Assembly (NCBI GenBank): GCA_903883965.1
Contig: CAISCU010000011.1
Span: forward strand, 1 to 64,000
Direction of reading: 5' to 3'
DNA from: an uncultured Bacteroidota bacterium
GTDB taxonomy: Bacteria > Bacteroidota > Bacteroidia > UKL13-3
DNA length: 64,000 bases
The notes under the pieces were generated by a model. That model had not been told where the DNA came from and did no database searches. It was given only the letters and a program-made list of their open reading frames with translations. The translations under genes and the position numbers were made by a program. How positions within the stretch are numbered: position 1 is the first letter of the stretch; each line of letters opens with the position of its first letter. Shown piece by piece: positions 32,427-41,329 of this stretch.

Positions 32427-34265
32427 CTAGTGGTTTGCTGAATTTTCGGTATTAACTGGCTCAGGCAATCCATTTGATTCATCAAGTGGATCAATTTGGC
32501 CTTTATCTGGAACATTTTGAGGAATGAAGTCTTCATTGTGTCCAGGTTTGCTGTAATCATAAGCCCAACGGTACACATGTGGAATTTCACCTGGCCAGTT
32601 GCCATGCAAATGTTCAACTGGAGCAGTCCATTCTAAAGTGTTAGATTTCCATGGGTTTTGAGGTGCTTTTCTACCTTTTAATGCTGAGTAGAAGAAGTTC
32701 ACCAAGAATATAACTTGAGCCAAACCACCTAACAAAGCAGCAATGGTAATGAATTGGTTCATGTCAATAAATACATTGAACTGATCATAAGCAGTATTGG
32801 CATAATATCTTCTTGGAACACCAGCCAATCCCATGAAGTGCATAGGGAAGAATACGCAATAAGCAGAAATCAATGTTAACCAGAAGTGAATTTGACCAGC
32901 AGTTTCATTCATCATACGCCCAAACATTCTTGGGAACCAATGGTAAATTCCACTCATCATTCCAAAAATGGCAGCACTACCCATTACTAAGTGGAAATGT
33001 GCTACTACAAAATACGTATCGTGTAAGTTAATATCTAAAGCGGCATTTCCTAGGTAAATACCAGTTAAACCACCAGAAATAAACAATGAAACCAATCCAA
33101 TGGCAAACATCATAGCTGGTGTCAATTGTAAATTACCTTGCCAAAGTGTGGCCAAGTAATTGAATGTTTTAACTGCAGAAGGAACCGCAATAATTAAGGT
33201 TCCTAACATAAATACAGATCCCAAGAAAGGATTCATACCAGTTAAAAACATGTGGTGACCCCAAACGATGAAACTCAAAACACCAATGGCCAAGATAGAA
33301 CCAATCATGGCTCTGTAACCAAAAATTGGTTTGCGAGAATTGGTAGCAATTACTTCAGATGTAATACCCAAAGCAGGCAATAAAATGATGTATACCTCAG
33401 GGTGACCTAAGAACCAAAACAAATGCTGGAACAAAATTGGAGATCCACCAGTTCTTTCAATGCCACCTGCAAACTCAGCCACAATTTCAGATAAATAGAA
33501 CGATGTTCCAAAACTTCTATCAAATACCAATAACAAAGAACCGCCTAACAATACAGGGAATGAAAGTAAACCCAAAACAGCAGTTACTAAGAATGCCCAA
33601 ATAGTCAAAGGCAAACGAGTCATTTTCATGCCCTTTGTGCGCATGTTTAAAATGGTTGCAATATAATTGATACCTCCTAACAAAGAAGAAGCAATGAACA
33701 AAATCATTGAAACCAACCACAGCGTCATACCAGTTCCAGATCCTGGAATGGCTTTAGGCAATGCAGAAAGTGGAGGATATACTGTCCATCCTGCTGATGC
33801 TGGTCCACCATCTACAAATAAAGAGAATACCAATACAGCAGAAGAAAGGAAGAAGAACCAGTAAGACAACATATTCATAAATGGAGATGCCATGTCTCGA
33901 GCACCAACCTGTAATGGAATGAGTAAATTACTAAATGTTCCACTTAAGCCTGCTGTCAATACAAAGAACACCATGATGGTACCATGAATGGTAATCAAGG
34001 CTAAATAAAAATTTGGATCTAATTTACCATCTTTACCCCAATGTCCTAAAATGCCTTCTAAAAAGCTGAATTTCATGTCAGGATAAGCCAATTGTAACCT
34101 GAATATCATAGACATTAACATACCCAATGTTCCCATGATAATACCTGTAATCAGGAACTGACGGGAAATCATTTTGTGGTCCATGCTAAAGATGTACTTT
34201 GAAATGAAAGTCTCTTTGTGGTGACCGTGATCTTCGTGATGATTGTTCATATTGTGATCGCTCAT
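32427..34265 (-). CDS. ctaD: cytochrome c oxidase subunit I, A1-type heme-copper oxidase
   Basis: The 612-residue catalytic subunit has 12 membrane helices. It carries 'HGTIMVFFV', the K-pathway/CuB region 'WFLGHPEVYIILLPALG' (His and cross-linked Tyr; the GHPEV form marks the A1 subfamily), 'WGHHMFLTGM' for the two CuB histidines, and 'HDTYFVVAHFHLVMG' for the heme a3 and heme a histidines. It catalyses reduction of O2 to water coupled to proton pumping. The N-terminus is His-rich ('NNHHEDHGHHKE'), unusual and possibly metal-binding. It is directly followed by heme A synthase and preceded by subunit II. Confidence 0.97.
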   Translation of the reverse strand: MSDHNMNNHHEDHGHHKETFISKYIFSMDHKMISRQFLITGIIMGTLGMLMSMIFRLQLAYPDMKFSFLEGILGHWGKDGKLDPNFYLALITIHGTIMVFFVLTAGLSGTFSNLLIPLQVGARDMASPFMNMLSYWFFFLSSAVLVFSLFVDGGPASAGWTVYPPLSALPKAIPGSGTGMTLWLVSMILFIASSLLGGINYIATILNMRTKGMKMTRLPLTIWAFLVTAVLGLLSFPVLLGGSLLLVFDRSFGTSFYLSEIVAEFAGGIERTGGSPILFQHLFWFLGHPEVYIILLPALGITSEVIATNSRKPIFGYRAMIGSILAIGVLSFIVWGHHMFLTGMNPFLGSVFMLGTLIIAVPSAVKTFNYLATLWQGNLQLTPAMMFAIGLVSLFISGGLTGIYLGNAALDINLHDTYFVVAHFHLVMGSAAIFGMMSGIYHWFPRMFGRMMNETAGQIHFWLTLISAYCVFFPMHFMGLAGVPRRYYANTAYDQFNVFIDMNQFITIAALLGGLAQVIFLVNFFYSALKGRKAPQNPWKSNTLEWTAPVEHLHGNWPGEIPHVYRWAYDYSKPGHNEDFIPQNVPDKGQIDPLDESNGLPEPVNTENSANH

Positions 34266-34294
34266 ATACCTATTGTTTTCTTTTTCTGATTAAA

Positions 34295-35725
34295 TTATTT
34301 AGACGCAATTGAATTGTTTACAGGTTGGTTCGTAATTGTTTTTTGACTAGCTAACCATTTTTCGTAAGCTTCTTTAGTGTCAACTACAACCACCATTTTC
34401 ATTCTGTAATGTGCACTTCCGCAAATCTTGTTACAAAGTAATACGTAATCAAATTCAGGTTTACCCAATTTATTTCTCATGTCGGCAGTAGTAACTGTTG
34501 GTGTAAAAGAGAATTTAGTCGGTAAGCCTGGAACTACGTTCATTTGTGCACGGAAATGAGGGAAATAAGCACTATGAATTACATCTTTTGATCTGAAATG
34601 GAAGTTCACTGGTTTGCCAACTTCTAAGTGCAATTCTTTTACTACAACATCGTCTTTTGCTTTCTCATCAGTAGTATCAACACCCAACGCATTCACTTTT
34701 CCGATTTCTCTAAAATTGTGTGCGCCTAATTTGTTATCAGCTCCAGCAAGGCGGGCATCCCAAGCAAATTGGTATCCAAAAATTTCAACTTCACGGGCAT
34801 TTTCTTCTTTGCTGTACATGATATTGTTCCAAGTCATCAAACCTCTAATTACCAAAACGGTTAAAACAACAGCTGGAACGATGGTCCAAATGAATTCTAA
34901 TTTGTGGTTATCAGGGAAGTACATGGCTTTTCTCTTGCCATCATTCTTGTATTTGTAAGCATACCAGAATAACAATATTTGAGTGATTACAAATACCACA
35001 CCGGTTAATCCTAAGGTAATCATAAACATATTGTCATACTCATCTCCATGAGCAGATGCAGAACCCATTGCGAAAACGGTTAATTTACCGTGTACATAGA
35101 ACTCCCAGAATGTGGCAATCAATCCAATGATGAGGAATGCCATCACCAACAAACCATTGGTTTGTGTCCAATTGATGACAGGTTTACCTTGTATTTCACC
35201 AATTTTGTTCAATATGCCAAATATTCTAGAAATAATAGCAATGAGTAAAATAGAGATGATAACCAATAACCAATTGATTTCAGTTTTGTAATCATTGCTT
35301 GTATTTGCAGTTTCGTTGGTGTTTGATCCAGCTACAGTTGCTGTAGCAGCTTGAGCAGCAGGTGCTTCACTTTCAGCTTTTACATAAGCAATGATTGATT
35401 TTATTTGTACATCGGTTAAACTTTCAAAAGAAGTCATGACACTTTCGTTGTTCTCTTTATACAATTGAACAGCTGTGGCATCTCCTGATTTTACCATGGC
35501 TTGTGAGTTTTTTACCCATTTAATCAACCATGATTCTTCTCTGCGCTTGTGTACGTCTTTCAATGCTGGTCCAACAATTTTATCGTTGATGGCATGGCAT
35601 GCGGTACAATTTGCATTGAAAAGGGTCTTTCCTTCATCGGCACTTTGGGCTTTTGTAGAAAAACCAAAAGAGATTAAAATGGATAAAAAGAAAAGACTTT
35701 TAGTTAATGATTTGAAAATCTTCAT
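34295..35725 (-). CDS. ctaC: cytochrome c oxidase subunit II with N-terminal cytochrome c domain
   Basis: A 476-residue product from the ATG at 35725; the open frame extends to a TTG at 35773 but the later start gives a clean signal peptide ending 'STKAQ'. Residues about 25-115 form a class I cytochrome c domain (heme site 'CTACH', distal Met in 'SVMTSFESL'). After a low-complexity Ala/Thr linker come three or four membrane segments and a cupredoxin CuA domain with 'HSAYFPHFRAQMNV' and 'CNKICGSAHYRM', the complete CuA ligand set. In canonical caa3 oxidases the cytochrome c domain is at the C-terminus. Here it is N-terminal. Confidence 0.93.
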   Translation of the reverse strand: MKIFKSLTKSLFFLSILISFGFSTKAQSADEGKTLFNANCTACHAINDKIVGPALKDVHKRREESWLIKWVKNSQAMVKSGDATAVQLYKENNESVMTSFESLTDVQIKSIIAYVKAESEAPAAQAATATVAGSNTNETANTSNDYKTEINWLLVIISILLIAIISRIFGILNKIGEIQGKPVINWTQTNGLLVMAFLIIGLIATFWEFYVHGKLTVFAMGSASAHGDEYDNMFMITLGLTGVVFVITQILLFWYAYKYKNDGKRKAMYFPDNHKLEFIWTIVPAVVLTVLVIRGLMTWNNIMYSKEENAREVEIFGYQFAWDARLAGADNKLGAHNFREIGKVNALGVDTTDEKAKDDVVVKELHLEVGKPVNFHFRSKDVIHSAYFPHFRAQMNVVPGLPTKFSFTPTVTTADMRNKLGKPEFDYVLLCNKICGSAHYRMKMVVVVDTKEAYEKWLASQKTITNQPVNNSIASK

Positions 35726-35845
35726 TTTGCTTACTTTTTGTGAGGTTCCTGTTTGGTTTATTTTGCGTTGCAATATAAGAAAGTAATCTTTTTGTTAAAG
35801 ATTATTTGCTAAAAAAGAATTCCCTGCACGCTGTTGAAATCTGCT

Positions 35846-37030
35846 TTAGTTGTTTATCTTGTTGATTTTAAGTGGAATTGGAGTTTTGTAAATTCTAGCT
35901 GAATCCAATTGTCCACTTGCTTTCTTAGGCAATTTGTCTAATTCAGCTTTGGCGTTTTTGGATTTGTTCATGAATTCAGCCGAATCTTTGGTCAAATTTT
36001 TACCAATTCCAGCCTTCAGCGCATCGGCTGTTTTAATTAAATTTCCTTCTGAAATGAACAAACCAGAGTTGTAGATACGAGTACCATAATTGCTCTCACT
36101 TTTTAGAGTTGTGGCCGCAGCAAAGTATTTATTATTAGCATTAAAACTCAAATCATTGATGATCAAATTTTGTTCTTCAACGCTACGAACCAAATTACCA
36201 GTTTCTGTTTCCCAAATTTTAATTGAGCCATCATTGCAACCAGTGATACAATATTTTGAGTCATCACTGAATGCAACTGCAGTAATTTTCCAGCAACCGA
36301 CAGCTAACACTTTGAAAGGTTTGAATGTTTTTAAATCCCAAATAATGGCTGTTTTATCGTTTGAGCCACTTAAGAGGTACTTGTAGTTTTTACTAATAGC
36401 AATTGCATTGACATGGTCTTTGTGTCCTTCTAGTTTTTTAAATACTTGGCCATTGCTTAAATTTAGAAGTTTGATAACAGGTTCGGCTCCAGCAACAAAC
36501 AAACTACTTGTATTGGTATAGGTTGCAAATGAAGTAACAGCAACTGTATTTGGAATGGTTTTGATTGCTTTTTTGTTCAATAAATCCCAAATGATGATTT
36601 TTCCTTCCTCGCATCCACTGAATAAAAATCGACCGGTACGGTCAAATTGCAAAGCAGATATATTGGCGTTGTGTTTGTTTTTAGAGTCTTCTGGAATTTT
36701 ATAAGCATTGTACATAGAATCCCAAATCATTACCTGAAAGTCTTTTCCACCTGTTGCTATGAAACTACCTGTTGGGGTATAACTCATACAAGTAATTGGT
36801 GCAGCATGTGCGGCAAATGTTTTAACCAATTGAAATGGGCTATCGGCTTTGTAAACCATTATTTTTTGGTCCCATGTTCCTGTTACCAAATGTTTGTTTT
36901 TTCCAGGAACAAACTGTGCAAAACTAACGTCATTGGTTTGTCCAGATAAAATGGCACTTGGTTTCTTAATCAAGTCTTGTGCTTGTAAACCAAAGCTGAT
37001 GAATAAAAATAAGTTTAAAATGAGCTTCAT
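35846..37030 (-). CDS. secreted or periplasmic WD40 beta-propeller protein
   Basis: A 394-residue protein with a signal peptide ('FLFISFGLQAQ') followed by about seven WD40 repeats, each seen as a GH/H...SG..D..I.IWD unit, for example 'GGKDFQVMIWD', 'GCEEGKIIIWDL', 'GSNDKTAIIWDL' and 'GCNDGSIKIWETE'. It should fold as a seven-bladed propeller. A Lys-rich tail follows. Partner proteins are unknown. It lies upstream of the oxidase operon in the same direction (120 bp from the subunit II ATG), but a functional link is not supported. Confidence 0.82.
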   Translation of the reverse strand: MKLILNLFLFISFGLQAQDLIKKPSAILSGQTNDVSFAQFVPGKNKHLVTGTWDQKIMVYKADSPFQLVKTFAAHAAPITCMSYTPTGSFIATGGKDFQVMIWDSMYNAYKIPEDSKNKHNANISALQFDRTGRFLFSGCEEGKIIIWDLLNKKAIKTIPNTVAVTSFATYTNTSSLFVAGAEPVIKLLNLSNGQVFKKLEGHKDHVNAIAISKNYKYLLSGSNDKTAIIWDLKTFKPFKVLAVGCWKITAVAFSDDSKYCITGCNDGSIKIWETETGNLVRSVEEQNLIINDLSFNANNKYFAAATTLKSESNYGTRIYNSGLFISEGNLIKTADALKAGIGKNLTKDSAEFMNKSKNAKAELDKLPKKASGQLDSARIYKTPIPLKINKINN

Positions 37031-37121
37031 GATGCAAACATACTACTGCTCAGTTAAAAATAAACAGCAAGGGCTAAAATTTATGCCCAAAATGACCACA
37101 TTTTACAATGACTCTAGTTGG

Positions 37122-37412
37122 TTATAGAAAAAACTTCAACAATACAATGGCAAAGCCATATAAGAATGTTGCTAATATAATGCCTTTAGCAATTTTAAAA
37201 CGTTCAAAATGAATGAACAAATAGAATACGCCTAAGTTAATGACGCAGCAAAGACTCAGCAATGGAGAAAGTAATTTTTCTTTGATAGAGAGTTCAATGA
37301 ATTGACTCAAATTATGTGCATTGAAATTGAATGCATAAAAGCCAAATATACCTATAGAAGGAGCCAGTAAGCCCATTAAAAAGCCGATGATGAGTAAGTC
37401 TTTAATTTTCAT
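37122..37412 (-). CDS. small membrane protein, 96 aa
   Basis: Not recognised. The protein has three predicted membrane segments (about residues 6-27, 50-66 and 74-94), with a short polar loop 'FNAHNLSQFIELSIKEKLL'. It has no cysteine motif or catalytic pattern. It overlaps the 3' end of surE by 11 bp, which suggests it is translated together with that gene. Small membrane proteins in this position occur in other Bacteroidota, but I cannot assign a function. Confidence 0.65.
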   Translation of the reverse strand: MKIKDLLIIGFLMGLLAPSIGIFGFYAFNFNAHNLSQFIELSIKEKLLSPLLSLCCVINLGVFYLFIHFERFKIAKGIILATFLYGFAIVLLKFFL

Positions 37413-38181
37413 GTTTAAATGTCCATTGGTTTAAGTAGGCAATTGCATTGTGAGCTGTTAAGTCAAATTGAACCGGTACTATAGATGCATAATCGTTTGC
37501 CAATGCCCATTCATCGGTATCTTCACCTGCATCAAAGTTTTTGAATTTTCCGGTTAACCAGTAATAACTTCTTCCGTTAGGGTCAGTTCTGTGGTCAAAA
37601 TTCTCTTCCCATTTGGCCAATGCTTGTCGGCCTATTTTAATGCCTTTGAATGAAGCCTTGTCAACTTTTGGTACGTTCACATTTAACAATACCCCCTTTG
37701 GTAAGCCATTTTCAATAACATTGAGGGCAACTTGATAAGCAATTTCAGCAGCCAAAGTAAAATCGGCATGGTAGTCAAAATCACACAAGCTAAAACCAGC
37801 GGCAGGTATTCCCTCAATTGCGGCTTCTACAGCTGCACTCATAGTTCCAGAATAAATGACATTGATAGCACTGTTTGAACCATGATTGATACCTGAAAAA
37901 ACAAAATCTGGTTTGCGGTGCAATACTTTGTCTACTGCTATTTTTACACAATCTGCAGGTGTACCACTGCATTGGTAAGATTTGATAGCTCCAAAAATAG
38001 TTGTTTCGCTCAACCTCAGTGGTTTAGAGATTGTTACTGCATGTCCCATGCCACTTTGAGGTCCATCGGGTGCAACTACTACAATTTCGCCCAAGCGTTT
38101 CAATGAATGAACCAAAGCATGCATTCCAGGAGCTGTAATGCCGTCGTCGTTGGTAATTAGAATCAATGGTTTGTTTTCCAT
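37402..38181 (-). CDS. surE: 5'/3'-nucleotidase SurE
   Basis: This 259-residue phosphatase acts on nucleoside monophosphates and was first described as a stationary-phase survival factor. The metal-binding N-terminus 'ILITNDDGITAPGMHALVH' has the conserved Asp pair; 'VVAPDGPQSGMGHAVTI', 'CSGTPADCVKIAV', 'PDFVFSGINHGSN' and 'YSGTMSAAVEAAIEGIPAAGFS' (given as 'SGTMSAAVEAAIEGIP') are the SurE hallmarks. The ATG at 38181 is chosen; a TTG three codons earlier is an alternative. It may be coupled to the small membrane protein gene downstream. Confidence 0.96.
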   Translation of the reverse strand: MENKPLILITNDDGITAPGMHALVHSLKRLGEIVVVAPDGPQSGMGHAVTISKPLRLSETTIFGAIKSYQCSGTPADCVKIAVDKVLHRKPDFVFSGINHGSNSAINVIYSGTMSAAVEAAIEGIPAAGFSLCDFDYHADFTLAAEIAYQVALNVIENGLPKGVLLNVNVPKVDKASFKGIKIGRQALAKWEENFDHRTDPNGRSYYWLTGKFKNFDAGEDTDEWALANDYASIVPVQFDLTAHNAIAYLNQWTFKHEN

Positions 38182-38213
38182 GTGCAACAAAGGTAAGCTA
38201 TTTTATTGATTGC

Positions 38214-38741
38214 CTAAAATGCTTGCTTGTTGTTTAAAATTTGTAATAAATCAGCTTCAAAACTCACTGATGGATGTTCTATGATTCTGCCAATTTCTTT
38301 TCCCTGCTTGTAAAAAATAAAACATGGGATGGCTTTCACATGTATGGGTTTTGTTGCAAAAAAACGGTTTTGTTTATTTCTATCGACCAGTTGAATAGCT
38401 ATTAGACTGTCGTTGATTGCAAGTTTTTGGAGCAAACGCATCATTTTAGGCAATTCAATTTGGGTATCGCCACACCAAGTGCCGGCCACTATCAATACAC
38501 CCAAACTATCAGTAAGCGGTTTCAGGTTTTGAACCAAACTGTCATTAGGATGGTAAGCGTTTTTGCCATAATAATACCAAGGAAATGTGTTGGCATTGTC
38601 TAATAGTTTTGACGAGGTGTGCCCGAGCAGTATCTTTTCTTTTTGAGATTTTACCCAATAAACAGCAGACGGAGACTTGCAGGCAGAAAGCAGGTTCAAG
38701 CCCATTAAAAACAAAGCAAGGAGAAGGTGATGGTATTTCAT
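38214..38741 (-). CDS. thioredoxin-fold lipoprotein with a single active-site Cys
   Basis: The 175-residue protein has a lipobox ('NLLSAC', Cys near residue 21) and a thioredoxin fold. The active-site loop reads 'GTWCGDTQIELP', so the family's usual C-G-D-C motif has lost its second cysteine (replaced by Thr). The cis-Pro is present in 'VKAIPCFIFYKQGKEIGR'. A C-x2-C thioredoxin would not work normally here; a one-Cys form could still bind a thiol or metal or act in glutathionylation-like chemistry. It is anchored in a membrane of the envelope. It is upstream of surE, with a 32-bp gap, and in the same direction. Confidence 0.82.
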   Translation of the reverse strand: MKYHHLLLALFLMGLNLLSACKSPSAVYWVKSQKEKILLGHTSSKLLDNANTFPWYYYGKNAYHPNDSLVQNLKPLTDSLGVLIVAGTWCGDTQIELPKMMRLLQKLAINDSLIAIQLVDRNKQNRFFATKPIHVKAIPCFIFYKQGKEIGRIIEHPSVSFEADLLQILNNKQAF

Positions 38742-38840
38742 AAATTAGAATATGGAGTAACAAATATGAATATTCTGAAGCAAATCTTTACTTTTGGAAT
38801 AGTATTTGTAAAACAAGATTTAATCTAAAATAAATTCAAT

Positions 38841-39428
38841 ATGAAACATTCAATTTTACTGGCGGCCATTTCTTTTACCTTGGTTTTTTCAGACTGTAAC
38901 CAATCTAGACAAGTTCAACGAATAGATCCCAATCAAGTGATTGATTTGAGTGGCAGATGGAATGATGTAGATGCCAAATTGGTAGCAGCAGAGATGACCA
39001 AAGACGTATTAACCAGGCCTTGGAAAAGTGTTTACGAAGCCAAATACAATAAAAAGCCTACAGTAATAGTTGGTCAAATCAAGAACAAAACATCTGAACA
39101 CATTGATGCAACTAATTTCATAAAAAACATTGAGAGAGAGTTTATCAATTCTGGAACTGTAAGTGTGGTTCAGAGTGGAGACGCAAGGGTAGAGGTGAGA
39201 AATGAAAGAAACGATCAACAAACTTTTGCAAGCGAAGAAACACGTAAAAAATGGGCAAAAGAAAAAGGTGCTGACTTTATGCTAAATGGGGTAATGACCT
39301 CTGTGATTGATGAATACAAAAAAGAAAAAGTGGTATCTTATCAAATCAACTTAGAGTTAACAGATTTAGAAACCAACGAGAAAGTTTGGTTGGGCGAAAA
39401 ACAAATTAAAAAATTTGTGAAGAACTAA
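38841..39428 (+). CDS. lpoB: LpoB-like penicillin-binding-protein activator lipoprotein
   Basis: A 195-residue lipoprotein of the LpoB family. After a signal peptide with Cys near residue 19 ('FSDC'), the domain shows 'LSGRWNDVDAKLVAAEMTKDVL', quoted as 'SGRWNDVDAKLVAAEM', 'KPTVIVGQIKNKTSEHID', 'FINSGTVSVVQSGD' and 'WAKEKGADFMLNGVMTSV'. In E. coli LpoB reaches through the peptidoglycan to stimulate PBP1b. The downstream gene encodes a TPR lipoprotein of the COG3014 type that often accompanies lpoB-like genes, with 6 bp between them. This suggests a small envelope operon. Confidence 0.88.
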   Translation: MKHSILLAAISFTLVFSDCNQSRQVQRIDPNQVIDLSGRWNDVDAKLVAAEMTKDVLTRPWKSVYEAKYNKKPTVIVGQIKNKTSEHIDATNFIKNIEREFINSGTVSVVQSGDARVEVRNERNDQQTFASEETRKKWAKEKGADFMLNGVMTSVIDEYKKEKVVSYQINLELTDLETNEKVWLGEKQIKKFVKN

Positions 39429-39434
39429 GCATTG

Positions 39435-40838
39435 ATGTTAAAAAGCAAGCTGTTTTTAGGATTGTGTTCAATGTTTTTAATGTTGGGACTTGTTTCCTGC
39501 ATGAGTTATTATCAGCAGAACGATGCACTGATGCAAGCTGTCTACAATGAAAATTATAGCAAGGCATTGTCATTAATGGACGAGAAATCTAAAATGGCAA
39601 CTGTTAAAAGAAACCGTTTGTTGTATTACTTGAACAAAGGCAGTGTATATACATTGAATAACCAACCTGATTCGAGTTTAATTTACTTTAGAAAGGCCGA
39701 TTACTTCATTGAAGATTTTTCTAAAAACAGTACAGAGTACATAGAAACCATGGTGACTAACAAATCTTACAGTACCTATGAGGGTGAAGATTTTGAAAAG
39801 GTATTGTTACACTATTATGCCGCCATGAATTATTTGCAATTAAACAATTTAGACGAGGCTTTAATTGAAGCCAAACGCATGTTGCTTAAAATGCAGAAAA
39901 ATACAGATAAGTACCAGTCTAAAAATAAATACAAAAGAGATGCATTTGCCCATCATTTATTGGGGATTATTTATGATGCACAAGGGGCTTATAACGATGC
40001 ATTTATTGCCTATAGAAATGCTTTGGAAGTTTATACTACAGACTACCAACAGTTTTTTAGTACTGAAGTGCCATTGCAATTAAAACATGATATACTGAGA
40101 ACAGCCTATTTGAGCGGATTCAAAGAGGAATTTGATAAATACCAAGAAGATTTTAAACTGCAGGTGCAACCCCAAAAATACGCCAGTCAAAAACAAGTTT
40201 TGGTTTTTTGGAACAACGGTTTGTGCCCAGTGAAAGACCAATCGAGCATCAATTTTTTGATAGTGCCTCAACAGAACGGAGCTTATCAAATTGTGAATGC
40301 AGAATTAGGTATTTCAATTCCATATTATACTTCTGATAAAAAGACCAATGCAGATTTATTAGATATGCGGTTCATTCGGATTGTGATTCCAAAATATGTA
40401 TCTAGGAAATTGAAATATACCTCCGCTTCGATTACTGCAAATAACAATGCCCAATTTCAGTTTCAACTGGCAGAGAATATTGATGCCATTGCCTTTAAAT
40501 CATTGTCTGATAGAATGCTCAAAGAACTGGGAGAATCATTGTTAAGAACCTTTTTAAAACAATTGGCTGTATACCAAGCAGAGAAGAATAAGAAAGATGG
40601 GTTAGCATTTGCCGTTAGTTTATATGGGGCTTTATCAGAACAAGCCGATACTAGAAATTGGCAATTGTTGCCCTCACAAATTCAATATGTACGCGTGCCA
40701 ATAGATTCGAGTACCAAACAGTTGACATTTAAAGCGCAAACAGTTGAAGGAAATACAAATTCTATGCAAATTAATATCAGAGGAGATGAAAAATTTAAAT
40801 TCATTCAAACCATTGATTTTAATGGTTTCAAGCCATAA
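39435..40838 (+). CDS. TPR-containing lipoprotein, COG3014-like
   Basis: A 467-residue lipoprotein from the ATG at 39435 (lipobox 'GLVSC' near residue 22). The N-terminal half contains TPR-like helices ('YFRKADYFIEDFSKNS', 'YYAAMNYLQLNNLDEALIEAKRML', given as 'NYLQLNNLDEALIEAKRML', and 'HHLLGIIYDAQGAYNDAFIAYRNAL', given as 'YDAQGAYNDAFIAYRNALE'). The C-terminal part is a less clear beta-rich domain. It is the neighbour of the LpoB-like gene in the usual pairing. Its partner and role are unknown. Only 2 bp separate it from the phosphatase gene. Confidence 0.78.
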   Translation: MLKSKLFLGLCSMFLMLGLVSCMSYYQQNDALMQAVYNENYSKALSLMDEKSKMATVKRNRLLYYLNKGSVYTLNNQPDSSLIYFRKADYFIEDFSKNSTEYIETMVTNKSYSTYEGEDFEKVLLHYYAAMNYLQLNNLDEALIEAKRMLLKMQKNTDKYQSKNKYKRDAFAHHLLGIIYDAQGAYNDAFIAYRNALEVYTTDYQQFFSTEVPLQLKHDILRTAYLSGFKEEFDKYQEDFKLQVQPQKYASQKQVLVFWNNGLCPVKDQSSINFLIVPQQNGAYQIVNAELGISIPYYTSDKKTNADLLDMRFIRIVIPKYVSRKLKYTSASITANNNAQFQFQLAENIDAIAFKSLSDRMLKELGESLLRTFLKQLAVYQAEKNKKDGLAFAVSLYGALSEQADTRNWQLLPSQIQYVRVPIDSSTKQLTFKAQTVEGNTNSMQINIRGDEKFKFIQTIDFNGFKP

Positions 40839-40840
40839 AC

Positions 40841-41329
40841 ATGTATAGCGTTTTATTTGTTTGTTTAGGAAATATTTGTAGGTCGCCATTGGCTGAAGCT
40901 TTGTTCATGAAATTGGTAAGTGAACAAGATTTAAATGCAGTTTTTACTGCAGATTCTTGTGGTTTGATTGATTTTCACAAAGGCAATTTGGCCGACCCAA
41001 GAACCCGACATACTGCCAAGCTTTTTGGTATTGATATTTTGCATAGGTCTAGACAAATTACACTGAAAGACTTTGAAGCATTTGATGAACTATTGGTGAT
41101 GGATGAATCAGTCTATACCCAAGTAATGGCAATGAAGCCAGCAAGTTTTGATGGCAGTAGAATTAATTACCTACGTGCTTTTGATCCGGTTTTTCCGGGA
41201 AACACAGTGCCTGATCCATATTACCAAGACCAAGCAGCATTTGAAGAAGTACATCACATTTTGGAAAGGTGTATTGCAAACTACCTACAAATGGTTCGCC
41301 AATCAATACCTCCAAAAAACCATACTTAA
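40841..41329 (+). CDS. low-molecular-weight protein-tyrosine phosphatase
   Basis: A 162-residue cytosolic phosphatase with the P-loop 'VCLGNICRSP', where Cys8 is the nucleophile and Arg14 completes C-x5-R, and the general acid Asp in 'VPDPYYQ' near residue 125. Length is typical. In bacteria these enzymes dephosphorylate tyrosine kinases of capsule export or arginine-phosphorylated proteins; no such kinase is in the window. It follows the TPR lipoprotein after 2 bp and its 3' end overlaps the convergent UbiA gene by 27 bp. Confidence 0.94.
   Translation: MYSVLFVCLGNICRSPLAEALFMKLVSEQDLNAVFTADSCGLIDFHKGNLADPRTRHTAKLFGIDILHRSRQITLKDFEAFDELLVMDESVYTQVMAMKPASFDGSRINYLRAFDPVFPGNTVPDPYYQDQAAFEEVHHILERCIANYLQMVRQSIPPKNHT

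Noticed and set aside
34614-34958. A 114-residue plus-strand ORF inside subunit II
   Set aside because: It is the complementary frame of the conserved CuA and linker region, with a Ser/Phe-rich composition and no homology pattern.
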